Assembly: GCA_049999805.1 (NCBI GenBank)
Contig: JBNGIO010006108.1
Coordinates: forward strand, 1-46,684
Source of the DNA: Folioceros fuciformis
Taxonomy: Eukaryota > Anthocerotophyta > Anthocerotopsida > Anthocerotales
Direction: 5' to 3'
DNA: 46,684 nt
The translations under genes and the position numbers were made by a program. How positions within the stretch are numbered: position 1 is the stretch's first letter; every line of letters starts with the position of its first letter. The notes below the pieces were generated by a model that did no database searches, was not told where the DNA came from, and was given only the letters and a program-made list of their open reading frames with translations. This document shows, piece by piece, positions 20,378 through 33,800 of this stretch.

Positions 20378-22399
20378 ATGTCAGGAAGAAAATGTGATCT
20401 GGTGTGTGGAGGTGGGAATCAGGATCAGCAGGGGGGCACGCACATTGATGAATTGGGCATCGGAAAGATTGCAGGAGATTACCAGATGTTCGACAAAGAG
20501 CAGCGAGGGGGCGGCTCTGTCTTATGGTGGTCCTCGTGCCATCATCTCCACGTGCGCGAAAGCGAGCAGAAGAGCATCCCGCCCTTCTGCCCGCAATTAC
20601 CGTGCCCGGGGACCCAATTATCGTGCAGGAACATCTTGGAGCCTCCGGCGCAGCAGCAGCAGTCGCAGTCGGAGGAGCGATTGGACATTTGCGATAGCAG
20701 GGAGGTGTCAGCAGCATGGGATGAAGCTCCTCCGGGCATGGGGGAGAACACTGGAGAAACAGTGGTGGACTGCAAGGCCAGCAACACAGCTTGGAGCAGC
20801 ACTGCCGACAGCATCGCTGGCTCTGTGTCTGCACAAGATGCGTTCCACGAAGGATATGCCGTCGAGGGGCTCAGAGGATTAAGCGTGGATACAGAAGGAC
20901 GGTCTCGCTACACGCTGCGGAGTAACCCTAAGCGAAGCTGGCGGCTGAGAGATCAGGAATTCTGCGTTGAAGGAGGATCTGCTGGCTCGGTTGTGGTGGC
21001 TGAGACGTTTAACGTGTCTTTTCTGTCTCTGCCTGCTATTGCACCTGCGGCTATTGTAAGGAAGGCCACTGCCAGCTGCAAGATAGCAGAGGAGAAGCCT
21101 GAGAAGCACACCTGTACTGAGTGTGGCAGAGAGTTTCCATCTTGCAAGGCACTCTTTGGGCACATGAGATGCCACCCTGAGCGGGAGTGGAGGGGAATAC
21201 AGAGGCCTGAGGGCCTGTCGTTGCAACAGCGTGCGGGTGCGGGTTCGGGTGGGGATGTGAGAATCAATGCTGACCTGCAAACTTCCATGCACAGGAAGAA
21301 GGCTCGTGGCAAGATCGACTCCAGCCCTGTTGGCATTGGGGAGCCGTCCGAGGACCATGACATGATTGAGAGTCTGCTCATGCTGGCTCGAGCTGGAAGT
21401 GGGAGGCATGTGGAGCAGGTCAGCAGCAAAGGTACACTGGTGGGGAAGATGATGGAGAAGCAGCATGAAGCCCATGCTCTCAACAGCAAAGGCAGGCTGG
21501 AGGGCAGCAGCAAGATGAAGGGGAAGCTGGTGAACGAATGTGGGGCTGCTCAAAAGCCACCAAGTGTGAGAGATGGGAATATGGACGGCGGGGAGTCCAC
21601 TAGGACTTCCAGCACACGGTGGGAGGGACATCCGGAGGATGGTGGCCACAGTGAATCTGACTGGAGTGAGGCTGATGTGCACTTCACCTCAACTCTGGGG
21701 GGACGGAATGTGGACTTGAAGCTGGACGGGGTGATCCAGAGTGGGAACACTTTAGGTAAGGAGCAAATGATGGAGGCGGCATCTGGTGCCTGTGTCCCCT
21801 CTCACCACAAGTACGAGTGTTTGACGTGCAACATAATTTTCAAGTCCTACCAGTCTCTAGGAGGGCACAGAGCCAGTCACAAGAAGGTAAAGGGGTGTTT
21901 TGCCAGGAACCATTCCAAGGGGGGTGGATGTATGAGTCTAAACTATGCGCAAGATGGGTTAGTGAACCAAGATGGGATGAAGAGCAGCGACGCAATCCAA
22001 AAGGCATCCGATTGTCAAGTCGCTTCAAGGTGTGAGCTCAAGACAAAACGATGCTGCGTAGGCGTGGCTGATGTAGCAGACGATTTTGAGAGGGAGAATT
22101 TCGACAAGCAGCAGCCCACATTCGCAAAGAAGGTAGATGGCTGCCATGAGTGCTCTGTCTGCCACCGTGTCTTTGCATCAGGGCCTGCTCTCGGTGGTCA
22201 CAAGAGGTGTCACTGGGGAGGTGCGGGAGTTTTGGAGGCTTCTGGCAAGGCCAGTAATAGCGAGCAACAACCATCTGTGACTCCACAAGGTATTGTGGAA
22301 GCCAAGTCTACGGTGGTAAATTTGCCTACATTTCCATGTCCCAGTCACATTTATCTCCTCCCCATGGGTGTGCCTATTTTTAATTGTGTCTTTTGGTAA
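20378..22399 (+). CDS. ZAT-type C2H2 zinc-finger transcription factor (three fingers)
   Basis: About 673 residues from the first ATG in frame. It has three widely spaced plant C2H2 fingers: CTECGREFPSCKALFGHMRCH (near residue 244), CLTCNIIFKSYQSLGGHRASH (near 480) and CSVCHRVFASGPALGGHKRCH (near 590). The second has the plant QSLGGH form, the third PALGGH, and the first KALFGH followed by PEREWRGI, as in ZAT1/4/9-like proteins. A YTLRSNPKRSWR motif before the fingers matches the LRENPKK box of that group. These are nuclear repressors or activators in stress and growth. I see no clear LDLNL EAR motif at the end. An alternative 3' structure is possible: an intron 22290-22413 would give a stop at 22451. 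Confidence 0.9.
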   Translation: MSGRKCDLVCGGGNQDQQGGTHIDELGIGKIAGDYQMFDKEQRGGGSVLWWSSCHHLHVRESEQKSIPPFCPQLPCPGTQLSCRNILEPPAQQQQSQSEERLDICDSREVSAAWDEAPPGMGENTGETVVDCKASNTAWSSTADSIAGSVSAQDAFHEGYAVEGLRGLSVDTEGRSRYTLRSNPKRSWRLRDQEFCVEGGSAGSVVVAETFNVSFLSLPAIAPAAIVRKATASCKIAEEKPEKHTCTECGREFPSCKALFGHMRCHPEREWRGIQRPEGLSLQQRAGAGSGGDVRINADLQTSMHRKKARGKIDSSPVGIGEPSEDHDMIESLLMLARAGSGRHVEQVSSKGTLVGKMMEKQHEAHALNSKGRLEGSSKMKGKLVNECGAAQKPPSVRDGNMDGGESTRTSSTRWEGHPEDGGHSESDWSEADVHFTSTLGGRNVDLKLDGVIQSGNTLGKEQMMEAASGACVPSHHKYECLTCNIIFKSYQSLGGHRASHKKVKGCFARNHSKGGGCMSLNYAQDGLVNQDGMKSSDAIQKASDCQVASRCELKTKRCCVGVADVADDFERENFDKQQPTFAKKVDGCHECSVCHRVFASGPALGGHKRCHWGGAGVLEASGKASNSEQQPSVTPQGIVEAKSTVVNLPTFPCPSHIYLLPMGVPIFNCVFW

Positions 22400-24863
22400 T
22401 ACGAACATTGCAGATAAGGAGGAACAAGGATTCAGGAACCATTCTGGTTGAGACACACGCAAAGGCAGATATCTAATTTAATCGATGTCGCTTCCTCTCT
22501 TGTGAGAACGAGCGATGGTCTGCAGGGGTAGTAAGTTTGGCATGCTGCTGCTCCTGCACTCGTCAATCAAGAGCCGGCATACTGTGGCAGGGATCTTCTG
22601 GCGGTCTGATGCAGGGGAAAGCAAAGACGTACTGAAGCTGATCTCTGATCAGAAAAGTCTACATTTGTTCTGCAGCTAACAGGCTGAGCTTCTTAGCACA
22701 TCTAGCTATGCAGGCTCTAAATTTTCCATGCATGCTAGTCCTTGTTCCACGCCTGTCGTGCAGTTCACCGAGTCATGGACACAACCGCTAATCAGGGACG
22801 TGAATTAACAAGAGAACAATATATGACAGCTCGAACAGTGTGAGGAAGACGACACGTGGAGCCTCGGGCTTAATCTTATTGGGCCCCGGCGCATGGGTCC
22901 CTATGATCGCAGGATATGGACTCTTGCTGTTGGAGCAGCCCTTTACTCTGTTTGCTGAAAGCAACAGATTGCATCATCACTCCAGGATGCAGCGGACTAT
23001 TTATTACTGCTCCCTGTTTCCCAAGTGGCGCCCCCTATGCACAGATGAAGGCACAGCAGATGTTGGGTGGCAACAACCGGGATAGGTCTGCAACATGAGA
23101 GCTTCAGAGGAAGCCAGCCAGACTCTTTTTTGTGTCGGGGTGTATAGAACTGTTCCTCCTCCTCTTTTGACGTGGCCTTGACGATCGAAGGTCAAGTTAC
23201 AGTGACTGGGTGGCAAGCTGCCCGGGTATCACAGTTTGCACCATCTAAACAGGACGATCGTGTAAAGGGCAGTTCAAGAAGCCAACTGTGCCAGACTGTG
23301 GAGGCAATTCTTGCTGTGATCAAGGCAAGCAAGATTGTAATCAACCACCCCTAACGGTTCCTTCATTTTGTGATCAGGTTATAGGATTGCAACGGGAAGA
23401 GAATCCCCATTCTTATCTTTGTTGCCCAAGATTCCCTACCCAGTCTAGCCTGTTGCAACCTTCCGGCGAAGAAAACTGGGCCCCAAAGTCCTCGGCCGCC
23501 CTGGTCATTCAGCGAAGGCAGCCTGTTGGACACGCATGGACGATTCGACATCCGACCTGCGACTCCAGGCCCACCATTCTCTCACCTACAGTGCAGCCAG
23601 CTGCAGCGAAAAGAAATGGGAGCTGTCTGATCTGCACGACTCCATAGCCAATTCTTCTTGTCACTCTCCAGCACGCACTTCGAGAAGTTTGACAGTGGTC
23701 AGCGATGTGCACACACAAATCTGGGCGCCACACGGCTGATGAGCATTGGGAGTGCGGACCAGAGCAAATATTACAGTCTCTAGATGCAAGCAACCCAAGA
23801 ATAATCCATTGTATGCTGGGGGTGGGAGGAAGCAAAATATCTGGGCCCCTGTCCACGGGTGATAGAAATGTGGAAAGGACAAATGGGAGCACAGAGTGGC
23901 GGCACCCACTTGAACATGAGGTCTGGCCCATGTCACATCTCCACGCTGTTGGTCCAGCGAAAGGAGCCAACTACAACTTCTTCACCAGCTCGTCCGGCCT
24001 GGGCTCCGGCCTCGACTGGTTATCTTTGCATTTGTGTGTACGGTTTTCAGGGAAGAAGATGGCGGCATCCCTCCACATTTACTGCCTGGCCCCCAGCGCC
24101 GGGTGACTGTGCCCGTGTACATATCTACAGTTGCGTTTAATCCTGCCGAGATACCAGCTCAGCCGAGGAGAACTGCTGCATCTGGCAGTGGGTACATAAT
24201 CAGTGGAATCTGGAGGTGTGAGGACGCGCTGAATCTTCTGTACAGGCTGAATCCGCAGTTCGAACTGCATACGCTTTCATCCAGCTAGTGTTCTATGTCC
24301 TGCTTCCGCCAACTTAGCTTCCAAGTTCGAACTGCATACGCTTCCCAGCTCCCCTCCCAGCCCACAGCCTGACTGCCCGCCTGCCTGCGTCCCGGGCTTG
24401 CGTCTTTTGCAGCAACACGACGCAGCTCGCAAGGCATCACCATAGTCGCCAGCAGGAAGAGGACAAGGCTTCCCAGCCTGTACCCCGGGGGAGGGGCGAC
24501 TCTGGAAAGGCCAAAGCCGTGGCCGACGCCAGCAGCTTTTGTGCTCTTGGATCTGCACCGTCGGGTGGGTGGAAATTGCGCTCCGCGGGCCCAGCACGCT
24601 CCTGGCGAGCCCAATTCAGGCACGTCTGGATTGCTGCGAAATTGGCTGCTGGACGTGAGCAATCTCGTCTAGGCAGCTGGGGGTGGTGGCAGCGCAATTT
24701 TTTACTGACACACAAACAGAGAATTGTGCCACTGCCCGGAAGTCGGAGCGGAAGCGGACCAGGTGCCTAGGGCCTGCCCGGATGGTGGAAGCTGTCTGGG
24801 TGCGAAGCCGTTCCTGGTGTGCTAGCAGCTCGGAGATTGGGCTGTGGTGCCGGGGAGTTGGCC
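22400..24863. other. Intergenic, no supportable gene; includes 5' region of the giant ASH gene
   Basis: Read on both strands without finding a recognisable domain. The longest frame (minus 23509-23970, 153 codons) has no family features and is Cys/Ser/Arg-rich in the way of a chance frame. The last 500 bases are G+C-rich and probably the promoter and 5' UTR of the gene starting at 24864. A 20-base direct repeat lies at 24257 and 24324. Confidence 0.5.
24257..24343. repeat. Exact 20-base direct repeat
   Basis: AGTTCGAACTGCATACGCTT occurs at 24257-24276 and again at 24324-24343. Its first ten bases include the palindrome AGTTCGAACT. The pair lies about 500 bases before the giant gene's ATG. 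Confidence 0.85.
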
Positions 24864-27800
24864 ATGACCGACGCGGCAGCAGCAGCCGGAGCCGGAGTCG
24901 GCGATGCTGCGGGCACGCCCACTCTTCTCTTCTCCACCGACATACCAAGCAACGTGCTGCACCTGGACAACGTAATTGTGAACGAGTTTCATGTGCTGCG
25001 TAGATTCCGCTTGATCAGGTGAGGTCGAGAATTTCTCCCCTTGCGCTTGTTCGGACATTGTGCAATTCGTGTTCAGGCCACCCAGCTTTGGTCCGCTGTG
25101 AATTTTTACTGAGCTCGACGTCTTCCACAAGGAAGCAGCAGCCTTCTCTGCTTCAGCTCCACTTGCTCCAGTAGCTAGGAATGCAAGGCAATGGGCCTTG
25201 GCCCAGGCTGAGTTTTGCTTTCTCTTGTGTGCTAACAGCCTGTGCGATGAGCCTCTGCTAGTCACCCTCGACAGTAGTCTGGGCTCCCAGCTGGGCTTCC
25301 AGCTCAACAATGAGAATTTGAGCGGTTCAGACGAAGGCATCGAAGATGCACACAATGTTGCCAATTTCTTGGCGGATGACTTCAATGAGGTATTTGATTC
25401 GTGTCCTTTTACTTTACAGGTGGCAATTGAAGCAAGTCAGACGCGGAATGGCGCTCTGAACCGCTGCTTGATGCTTGTGCTTCTCAGCTTTTCAATACGG
25501 TGAACCTTGTGAACCAAGTTGTTCTCCAACCAAGGCAGGTTCAGCAAGTCATCCTCACGTTCTGGCCCTTGGACTGTGCCAAAGAGGTGGCTGGGAATGC
25601 GAATCAGGCAGAGGATGCAGACTCTTTGCAACGCCTACCTCACGAGGTATGTGCGGGGCCAGCAAGCTGTGTTGGAACACGGCCCCAGTCGTGAGTGTCT
25701 TTTTGAGCAGTTTTAAGATGCTTACAGGTTGTGGCGTTTCGCAGATGCTTGATTTTCAGTTTGCTAAGGAGGACCCCAAACATGGGTTTCCAGCCGTCAA
25801 CCAGAATTTTGTTGTTAATGGCAAGCTCTTCCTGTCGGCCACTGGACCCAGCTTTACCAGCAGTGCTGCGTGTGGTGGATGTCGACAAGACATTGTCGTG
25901 CGGTTCTCTGCATCAGTTTGTAGATCTCTATTGAGGACAGATGTGGCAGATATAGTTTTTAGTAACTGCGTTCCTGGTGGAGTTTTTGTTAAGGATTTCA
26001 GCATTTGGAACCTGTCCGAGATCCCCTGTTCGTTTCAACTCCATGTGAAGAATGTCAAGTTTGAACTGCCGGTAAAACATTCTTGTGAATTAAGGCGCTC
26101 AACAAATTGTGCATGACACTGTTGTTCCCTCACCAGCGTGTTGATTTCGTGCAGAATGTGGATCTAACGGACTACGATACAGGTCTACCTGTGACTGGTG
26201 GTGAGATAAAGAGCTGTGCACATAGGCGAATTCGTGTTACTTTCAAGCCTAGAGACGTGGGCGATTTTGTGTACCTGATCCATCTTGAAAACAACTACGA
26301 TGGAAGAAACTCTATCTCCATCCCTGTGCAGTGTTTGGTAAGGCATGTGAAACTTATGTTACCTTAAGTTACGCTATTTGAGTTTTTCTCCTGGTTAAGG
26401 CTATCTTAACTTTTCCTGAAACAGGTGAGTGCCGAACATCGTCAAGAAGGAATATTGGTAACAGGTGTTGGGGAAGATGGCGCGCTGGACTTTGGTGACT
26501 GCTACGCAGAGAATGGCACTTTTCAGATGTTAACTCTGAGGAACATCACCCAGGAGGTAAAGTACACTGCATGGTATTCCACATTTGGGATCAATGAGGT
26601 ATTGATATCTCGATGAATCTGATCTGTAGTCGCGTTTTGTGCAGCCTTTAGTTGTGGGTCTTGGTGGCACAGATCACGCACCTGGTGATCAGATTGCTTT
26701 CTATTTGCAAGCAGATATGGATGTTTCTGCTGCATCTGCAAAATTTGCACATACTGCAAGTTCTGTACAAGATGCTCTCGTAAGTGAACTAAGAAGAGAT
26801 CCATGTTGCCCCTGTCATGTCTGAAGTCCAAATGCTTGCTAAGGAAATGGGAAGCTAATTATGTGCTGGAATACCCAGGGCAAGTCTTTAGATTCCCAGA
26901 GTCTGGACAAGATGAATCGGCTTGAGGAGATTCTTCTAGAGAGGGGCGAGGAGAAAAACATATTGGTTTGGCTTTATCCCACTGGTGCAGAAGATGACAC
27001 CAGAGCAGTGAAACTTCAGAGGCGAAGTTATCGAATATCTCTGAAGTGTGCTGAAAAAAGAGGGTTTACCAACTACAGCAAGCAGGGATTTTCCAAGATT
27101 ATTCAGGTCAAGAAAAACTCTTGTTTTGTGTGAGGTGCGGTTAATATGTTTGTTTACCCTTCATCGACATTGACAAGACCCCTATTTGCGCACAGCTGCT
27201 GGGATTGTTCTTCCAACCTCACCCCCTTTGTGTTGTCTATCAGTGCAAGGCTCGAGTATGTACCTCAATGATAAAGCTCTCAACGTCAGAGCTGAACCTC
27301 GGTGATTGCAATGTGGGCTCTTCAAAGTCAGCAGTGGTAGAAGTCCAAAATTTGTCTGATCTCCCTGCTCTCATCTCAGCGCACGTGACATCAACCATTC
27401 TCAGCTTCAAATCCAAGGCAGACTGTGTCTCATTACTTCCCCGTGAAGCCTTCAGACTCGAGATGGAGATAATCCCCTTGAAGATCAATGTGAAGTATCG
27501 AAAGCAGGTCAGAATTGATAATCTTCTCAACAAGGGGAACCAGCAGTTTCTGGAAATCAGGGCAAAAATTATGGATCGGCATCATGTTCTTCTTCACTCA
27601 CTCTACTACAAGCTTCAAACACCTTCTATGAACAATTTACTCAGTTTTGGCAGGTTGTTAAGAGTGTGCAGTGAATGTCCAGAATGCAGTTCAAGTACAT
27701 TGGCCTTTCTTGATTCGACAAAAACATCTTCTGAGGCTACGAGTGGGTGGCTGAATGCCTGCATCTGACAAGTGTGCTTCATGATCGCAGGGTAATCTTA

Positions 27801-30800
27801 AACAATCCAAGCGTCAGGATTCTGGCTGTAGAGAATGTTACGGACAAGGACCTTGTGCTGGAGTTTAGCTCATCAATGCCTGGAGAACTAGAGTTTTTTC
27901 AGTTAAAGGATGAAGAGTTCATCTCAGAGCGTAGAGAACAAGAGTGTACTGATCTTGCAATCCTCAGTGATTCTAGTGAGGAGGACCTCCATGAAAGGAG
28001 AAGGTACAGTGATGAATATGTCGAGCTATTCCAGATAGGAGTTTGGCACTATGTTGCAGGCCTTCGTTCACTAAATGCAATTTTATCTGTTGGGTACTTC
28101 TTGTTGTGCAGAGCGTTTGCAGCCTTAATGACAAAGGAGAAACTTCTTGAAAGTCTAGAAGGATCACAGCCTCGATTGAGCAAGTCTGTGATTAGTTCCA
28201 CTCCTTTTCTGGCGCAACAGGATGGTCAACCTACTACTCCACCCCATACTCCATCGAAGTTGGAGAAGAAACCTCATAACAGGTTCTGAACCTTTGCTCT
28301 AACTGACCTGGCTCAGCGGATGACATAAGAGTTCTAGTTTTTTATATTTCATTAAAATGATTTGTGAGAGGCGTAGTCATGAGGTGCTCATCATGCAGGT
28401 TTTCGTTTGATCTAACACACGAGGGCAATACCGAATATGATGGACTTCGATCAAATGTCAATGGGTCCACAGTGAGGAGTCCTGATTTGCACATTGACTC
28501 TGTTGCCCATGGAAAGCCTCTCACTACGCCTCGTGAAGCCCATGTCCCTGGGCTTGGTTCTATGAAAAGAGTGCAAAGTAGTGCTATGCTGTTTGAAGGT
28601 AAAGAGGAGCAGGCAGAAGATCCGTTGGATGATATTTCTCACGAAAGGTATGGAGAGGTGATCAAACGTTTCTCGGAAATGGCAGTTTCAGCATGTTCAT
28701 TCCCTGAGGATGAGGAGGCGAAAAAGGTGAGAAGGAATATAATGATTGTGGTTGATGTCAAGCGGCTTCTCTTTTTGTTTGGACAAAGTCTGTGTACTTG
28801 GATTGATTACACTGTGCCATAAGAATTGCACAGTGATTGAAGTCACTGGAGCTAATCCTTCACAGATGTTATGGCGTGGCACAGTTTGTGGACAGGCAAA
28901 TTAAAGACCGCGAGCTTATCATGTGTCTCTTGGAGGATGAACCTCGTAGATTGAGCTCGGTCGAGAGACTTCAACTGCATCCTGGAGAGAAAAAAGCCTT
29001 GTGTGTCTTTCTTTTGATGGACAGCCAGGTCTATCCATCTTTCCAAGGGCGCTTGCAAAAACTGGCTGCAAAGGTGCGTGGTGGTCTTCTGTACATTTAA
29101 AGTTGGTTTTAAATTGAAACCTACTTCCAAGGTGAATGTTTTGGAATCCAAGAGGAGGAAGATTTATACAGTTTGAATGAGCTGCAGGTAAATATCCGGT
29201 TATTGGAGTATGATAAACGTCTTCAGGATCAGTGGGAGCCTGGTATGGTGGCGTCTGGACTAGGTGATCAAATTCCTGCTCGAGAGTTGCCTGTGCATAT
29301 CAAGGTGAGTCAGTTTGTGCCCTTGCTGAATGCTGCACAGGATGTATACAAAGAACCTTAGCTTCGTCTTACTCTTTTTACACTCAGAGCATGCCATCAG
29401 ATAGATTGTGCAATATGTTAACATCATCACGTACATTCTGCTGTTCCTTGTGCTGTAGGTCTGCCGTGCTGTGCTCTCACTTGCACAAAAGAACATAAAC
29501 TTTGGGAAGATGTTCACCAATGAGCATCGAGCCAAAACGCTTGTTCTGAACAATAACTCAGATCTGCCCCTCTTGTACAAAATCAAGAAAACTGGTATGG
29601 CTAAAGTGGATTATTCCTTTTGTAGGTGCTGTAGTGTACCAACAGGTCATTTTGGAGATGGGTATCATGACTGCGGATCCAGCCCACAGTGGAGGTGCTA
29701 AATGTTTTCTGCCCTCTCGTTGATAGGTTCAATAGCATCTGGTGATCTCCATATCATCGATGGTCGGCTGGGTGTTTTACTACCTCACTGTAATCAGGAA
29801 GTCAATTTTGTGTTCCAGCCATCATTGCGTGGTTCCTTCAAGGAGACACTCACTGTATCCAATGTCTATGACCCAAGCAATGACCAGGTTGTAACATTGA
29901 AAGCAACTATCAGCCGAGCTGACACCTTCTGGATAAGCACTGCGAAAATCGACTTCGGGACAATTGCTGCAGGCGAATGGTGCAACATGCAAAGGATTAT
30001 CATTCGCAATACCAGCAAGCAAACTAGGACATTCATGTTAAGAGACGCCAATTATGCTGAAAGAAGTGATCTGAGGCATAGGTTGCGGTCGGAACAAGAA
30101 GTTTGCATAGGATTTATTGTGGAACCGAAGGAAGTTTTATCTCGAGCAGTGCTCCAACCTGACCAGGAGGAAATAGAAGCCTTGAAGAGGAAAATCCTTG
30201 CTTTTGAACGGAAAGGAAAAGGGGAAAAAGCTGCAAAACTTTGGAGACAGATCTATGAGTTAAAAGCGAAAGCTGGTGCCCTCGGTGGTTCTAAGGGAAC
30301 AGATCCTGGCACCGATCCTGAGCCCCAACACGATGAGAGTCTATCGAAACAGGGTGAAGCAGGGATACGGGAAAAGGCACTGATTTTGCCACTTAAAGGG
30401 TGGAATGGCTGCATCAACTTTACTTTGAAAGGTGGAGAAACACAGGTCAGACTACAGCGTAAGAAGGTCACCTGAATCCGGCATCACGTTGTCCGTGATA
30501 TACATTTCTAATGTTTTGCTTGTTGACTGTAGGCTGTCCTAGTTTCTTGCTTTGTCGCTGTGTCATTGGCTTGTGATCGGACCCAAAGAATCCAGGGGGC
30601 CTTTCTTGCTTATGAAGGCAAAGATCAGGTACACAGTCTTTCTCACTATAAATCCGTCATGGATGAGATTCACTGATGGCATGACTGGTGCATTTCTGGC
30701 ATTGGCTTCCATTATAATGACAGGGCCAGTGACGACTGGTGTTGATATGATGAATGCAGGATGCTGTGAAACAGGTCCAATACGAGGCCTCTGTAGGCCC

Positions 30801-33800
30801 TGAGGATGTTTCAATTGGGACCGTATTCACCGTGTTGTCTAAAACAGATGTTGCGAACCTCCCCAAAGTGAGTAGTGTCCCTGTTTCTCGGGTCTGTGGT
30901 GTTGATGGGCTCACTGACCTGCCAATGTATTTTGTTGTTGAAGCACAATATCTGATCAGAGTTGGATTGGTCTCGTGGTCAGCTGGATCTCTCATTGGTT
31001 GAAAAGTCATCCTCCTACCTGCTATCTCCAAGTTTGTCTCCTGAAAGCTCTGGATCAGCAAATGCTTTTGTGGATGAGACGCCTAGACATCAGGAGTTGG
31101 AGACACTTGACTTGCATTCATCAGTCCCAGCTGCAAATGAGATGCCCCTTGATTCAGGAGTTGGTAGTAGCATCCCTTTGCAGGCAGGTATTTGGAGATC
31201 ACGAGATATACTAACAAACTGGGGAATACATCCTCCTCCAGATCCTCCCACATCTGTGGACAGCGAATTTGACCAGACTGGTGTCAGTGAAGTAAGCAGT
31301 AATAGACCCAGTCGACATGGCAGCTATGACAGTCTTTATCCATTTGAACCATTGCTAAAAATTGAGCCTTTTCGGTCAGCCCGCAATCAAGGAGGCATTT
31401 ACTCTGATATAAGTATTGCACTGGCTGGTGCTTCAATGGATGTCTCTTCAGCGGCTGAGTTAGCCAGGAGTTTATTCTCAATCCAGGCTGACCATGAAGA
31501 CCTGCAGCCCAATAATGTGGGTTTTGCGTTAGCTTTGCATGATACTGCTGATCATGACGGATTTGAATCATCGTTTTTGCTGAGGTCAAATACCGCTCAA
31601 GACATTTGGGTTCAGCTCTGTCTCGAGTGGGGAAAAGCAGCTCCAGAAGTAGAGTTATGGGTTGAGGAGACTGGAAACGACATAGCTGATACACGCGTAG
31701 ACTTGGTGAATGATTCTTTTGTCCCTGGAGATCTATTTGATCTGTCAGTGTGGCAGTCGATGGAAACAACTCGTCACCAGCTGCCCTGTAGCTACATGGA
31801 TACTGAAGATGGTTCTGGAACGGTATTAGTGGCTTCCACTTGCATTAGAAGTGGGACTGTGGTAAGAGTGCAACTATTTCTTTCGGATCAATCATTGGAA
31901 GCACTATCTCATTGCGATCATGTTTCATCTGATGGACAGCCTGGATTGGGTTTGGAGAAAGTAATTGGCTTTCTGACAATTAAGAGCTACCCCTCTGCAG
32001 AAATTCGGGAGCAGATTTCTGTGTTCATGGGCAGGCTGGATAGGTCTATTAAAGTTGTGCCCTCAAAGGTGGTATTTCCAGAGTCAGATATCACATCAGT
32101 CCTTCAAGGAGAAGTGACAATCAAGAACAGGACAGGGAAGACCATTCAGTATGTGGTGAAGGTCGTTGGCACTCGGCCTAGTGCATCTCCTGAGTCTCCA
32201 CAGATAGGCCAGCAGTGGCCGGATGCAATTGTTCAGGTAGAACCTGCAGCAGGTGAAATCAAGCCCTTTGGACTTGTGGTAATCAAACTGACTTGCCAAC
32301 CAACCAAACCTGGGAAGCAGACTTGTAATCTGCAGGTTAAGAGTTCACAGTGCTATGATCACACTCAATTGAGCATTACAATGTCATCTTACAGAGCACA
32401 TTCTCTGCACCTACCGGATCTCCCAGAAGGAGGTACATTGGATATGGGATTCTGCTACATGAATGCTCCAGGAGGCATGGAAGGGGTACCATTTCGGCTT
32501 GAAAATGTGCTAGCAAGTCCTCTGTCATTGGTTTTCAAGTCAAATTTGGCAAGGCAGGTGTACATATCATCAGATCCACTTGGCACCCAGCGCACAGATG
32601 ATCTTGACTTGAGTCCAAAAGAATGTCGGACTGTCTACTTGTGTTTGCGACCAGGTGGTGATGCAGCAGCGTATGAGAATGGTCAATGTCGAGAAATTAT
32701 TGGAGGGATGAGAATAACTGTCCGACCTTCAACATTAGGATCCATTCATGCTACTGCAAGTGGAGGTAGTGGTCAAGAATGCAGAAGTGACGAGATAATG
32801 GTTAAATTCCGTGCTGTTGTGGGGTGGAGTCTGCTGCAACTCTCCATTGCAGTCATAGATCTTGGCAGAGTGGAAGAAATCGGAGGATCTATTTCAGGAA
32901 GTTTTGTGGTGATTAACCCAAGCAGTCAAATGCCATTGCAGGTCTCGATCTCTGCACAACAGGCTTCGCTGTCTGTGTCTGGAGGACTGCTTCTTGGTAG
33001 GGATGTAGCTAAAGCGCAAGGAGGTGATGCCAAGGCTGATATGATCGTGGAATATTCCTTCCCTGTCAGAAAATACGGACTTAATGAAGATAGATTTTAT
33101 ATCCGCAATTTGTCTTGCCCTGGCCATGATACGGAACTGTTGTTGCGACTATTTGCCTCAAATGGGGCTGTTGAGGCAACTGTGAGGCCCCCGTTGCCCC
33201 ATTTGCAGCCTGCAGACTGCAAGCCTTTGAGCACTGTGGTAGAAGACGTGGAGGCCGTCGGGGGCACTGATGATACATTGAGCTCGTTCACAGCTAATGT
33301 TATTCGTGGACCATGGATTGCAAGAGAGCGTGGAAGGCAAGCCCCTTGTGTGGGCGGAAAGCTAAGGAAAGCCTTATCCACAGGTGAATTTCTTTCCGAA
33401 GCAAGTAGGGCTGCTGAGGGCGGAGGAACTAGAACTGGGAAATATGCCAACAGGATTCCCTCTATGAGAACAATTGATTTTCAGGACAATCTTTGCCTTG
33501 ACCTGGGAATCATCTTTGTATCGGAGGATCATTCTTTCAGAATTCCTAGGCCTGGTTTGATCGGAGATCGTGATGACATTTTTCATGTCACTGATATGCG
33601 CCCATATCATTGTTCATGCACGATCACAAATTACACAAGAAATGTTGTGCTGTTGCAGCCTGAGAGTGACATGCCTCTGGCTGTGCATCGGCTATCAGAA
33701 TTGAACACAACTTGTGTGCAGCCTTCATATTTGGAAGAAGAAACACCAGTCCCTGTTACAGAGTGTGTCATGAAGGGCTATGACAACCTGGGAAAGGCCT

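Noticed and set aside
20879-21682. 267-codon minus-strand frame opposite the ZAT gene
   Set aside because: No family features; the plus strand has three intact zinc fingers.
23509-23970. 153-codon minus-strand frame
   Set aside because: No recognisable domain or splice partners; composition like a chance frame.
24258-24332. TTCGAA-containing sequences as possible tRNA T-arms
   Set aside because: No matching acceptor, D or anticodon stems nearby. Other GTTCGAA hits at 13988, 34485, 36629 and 39617 also fail.
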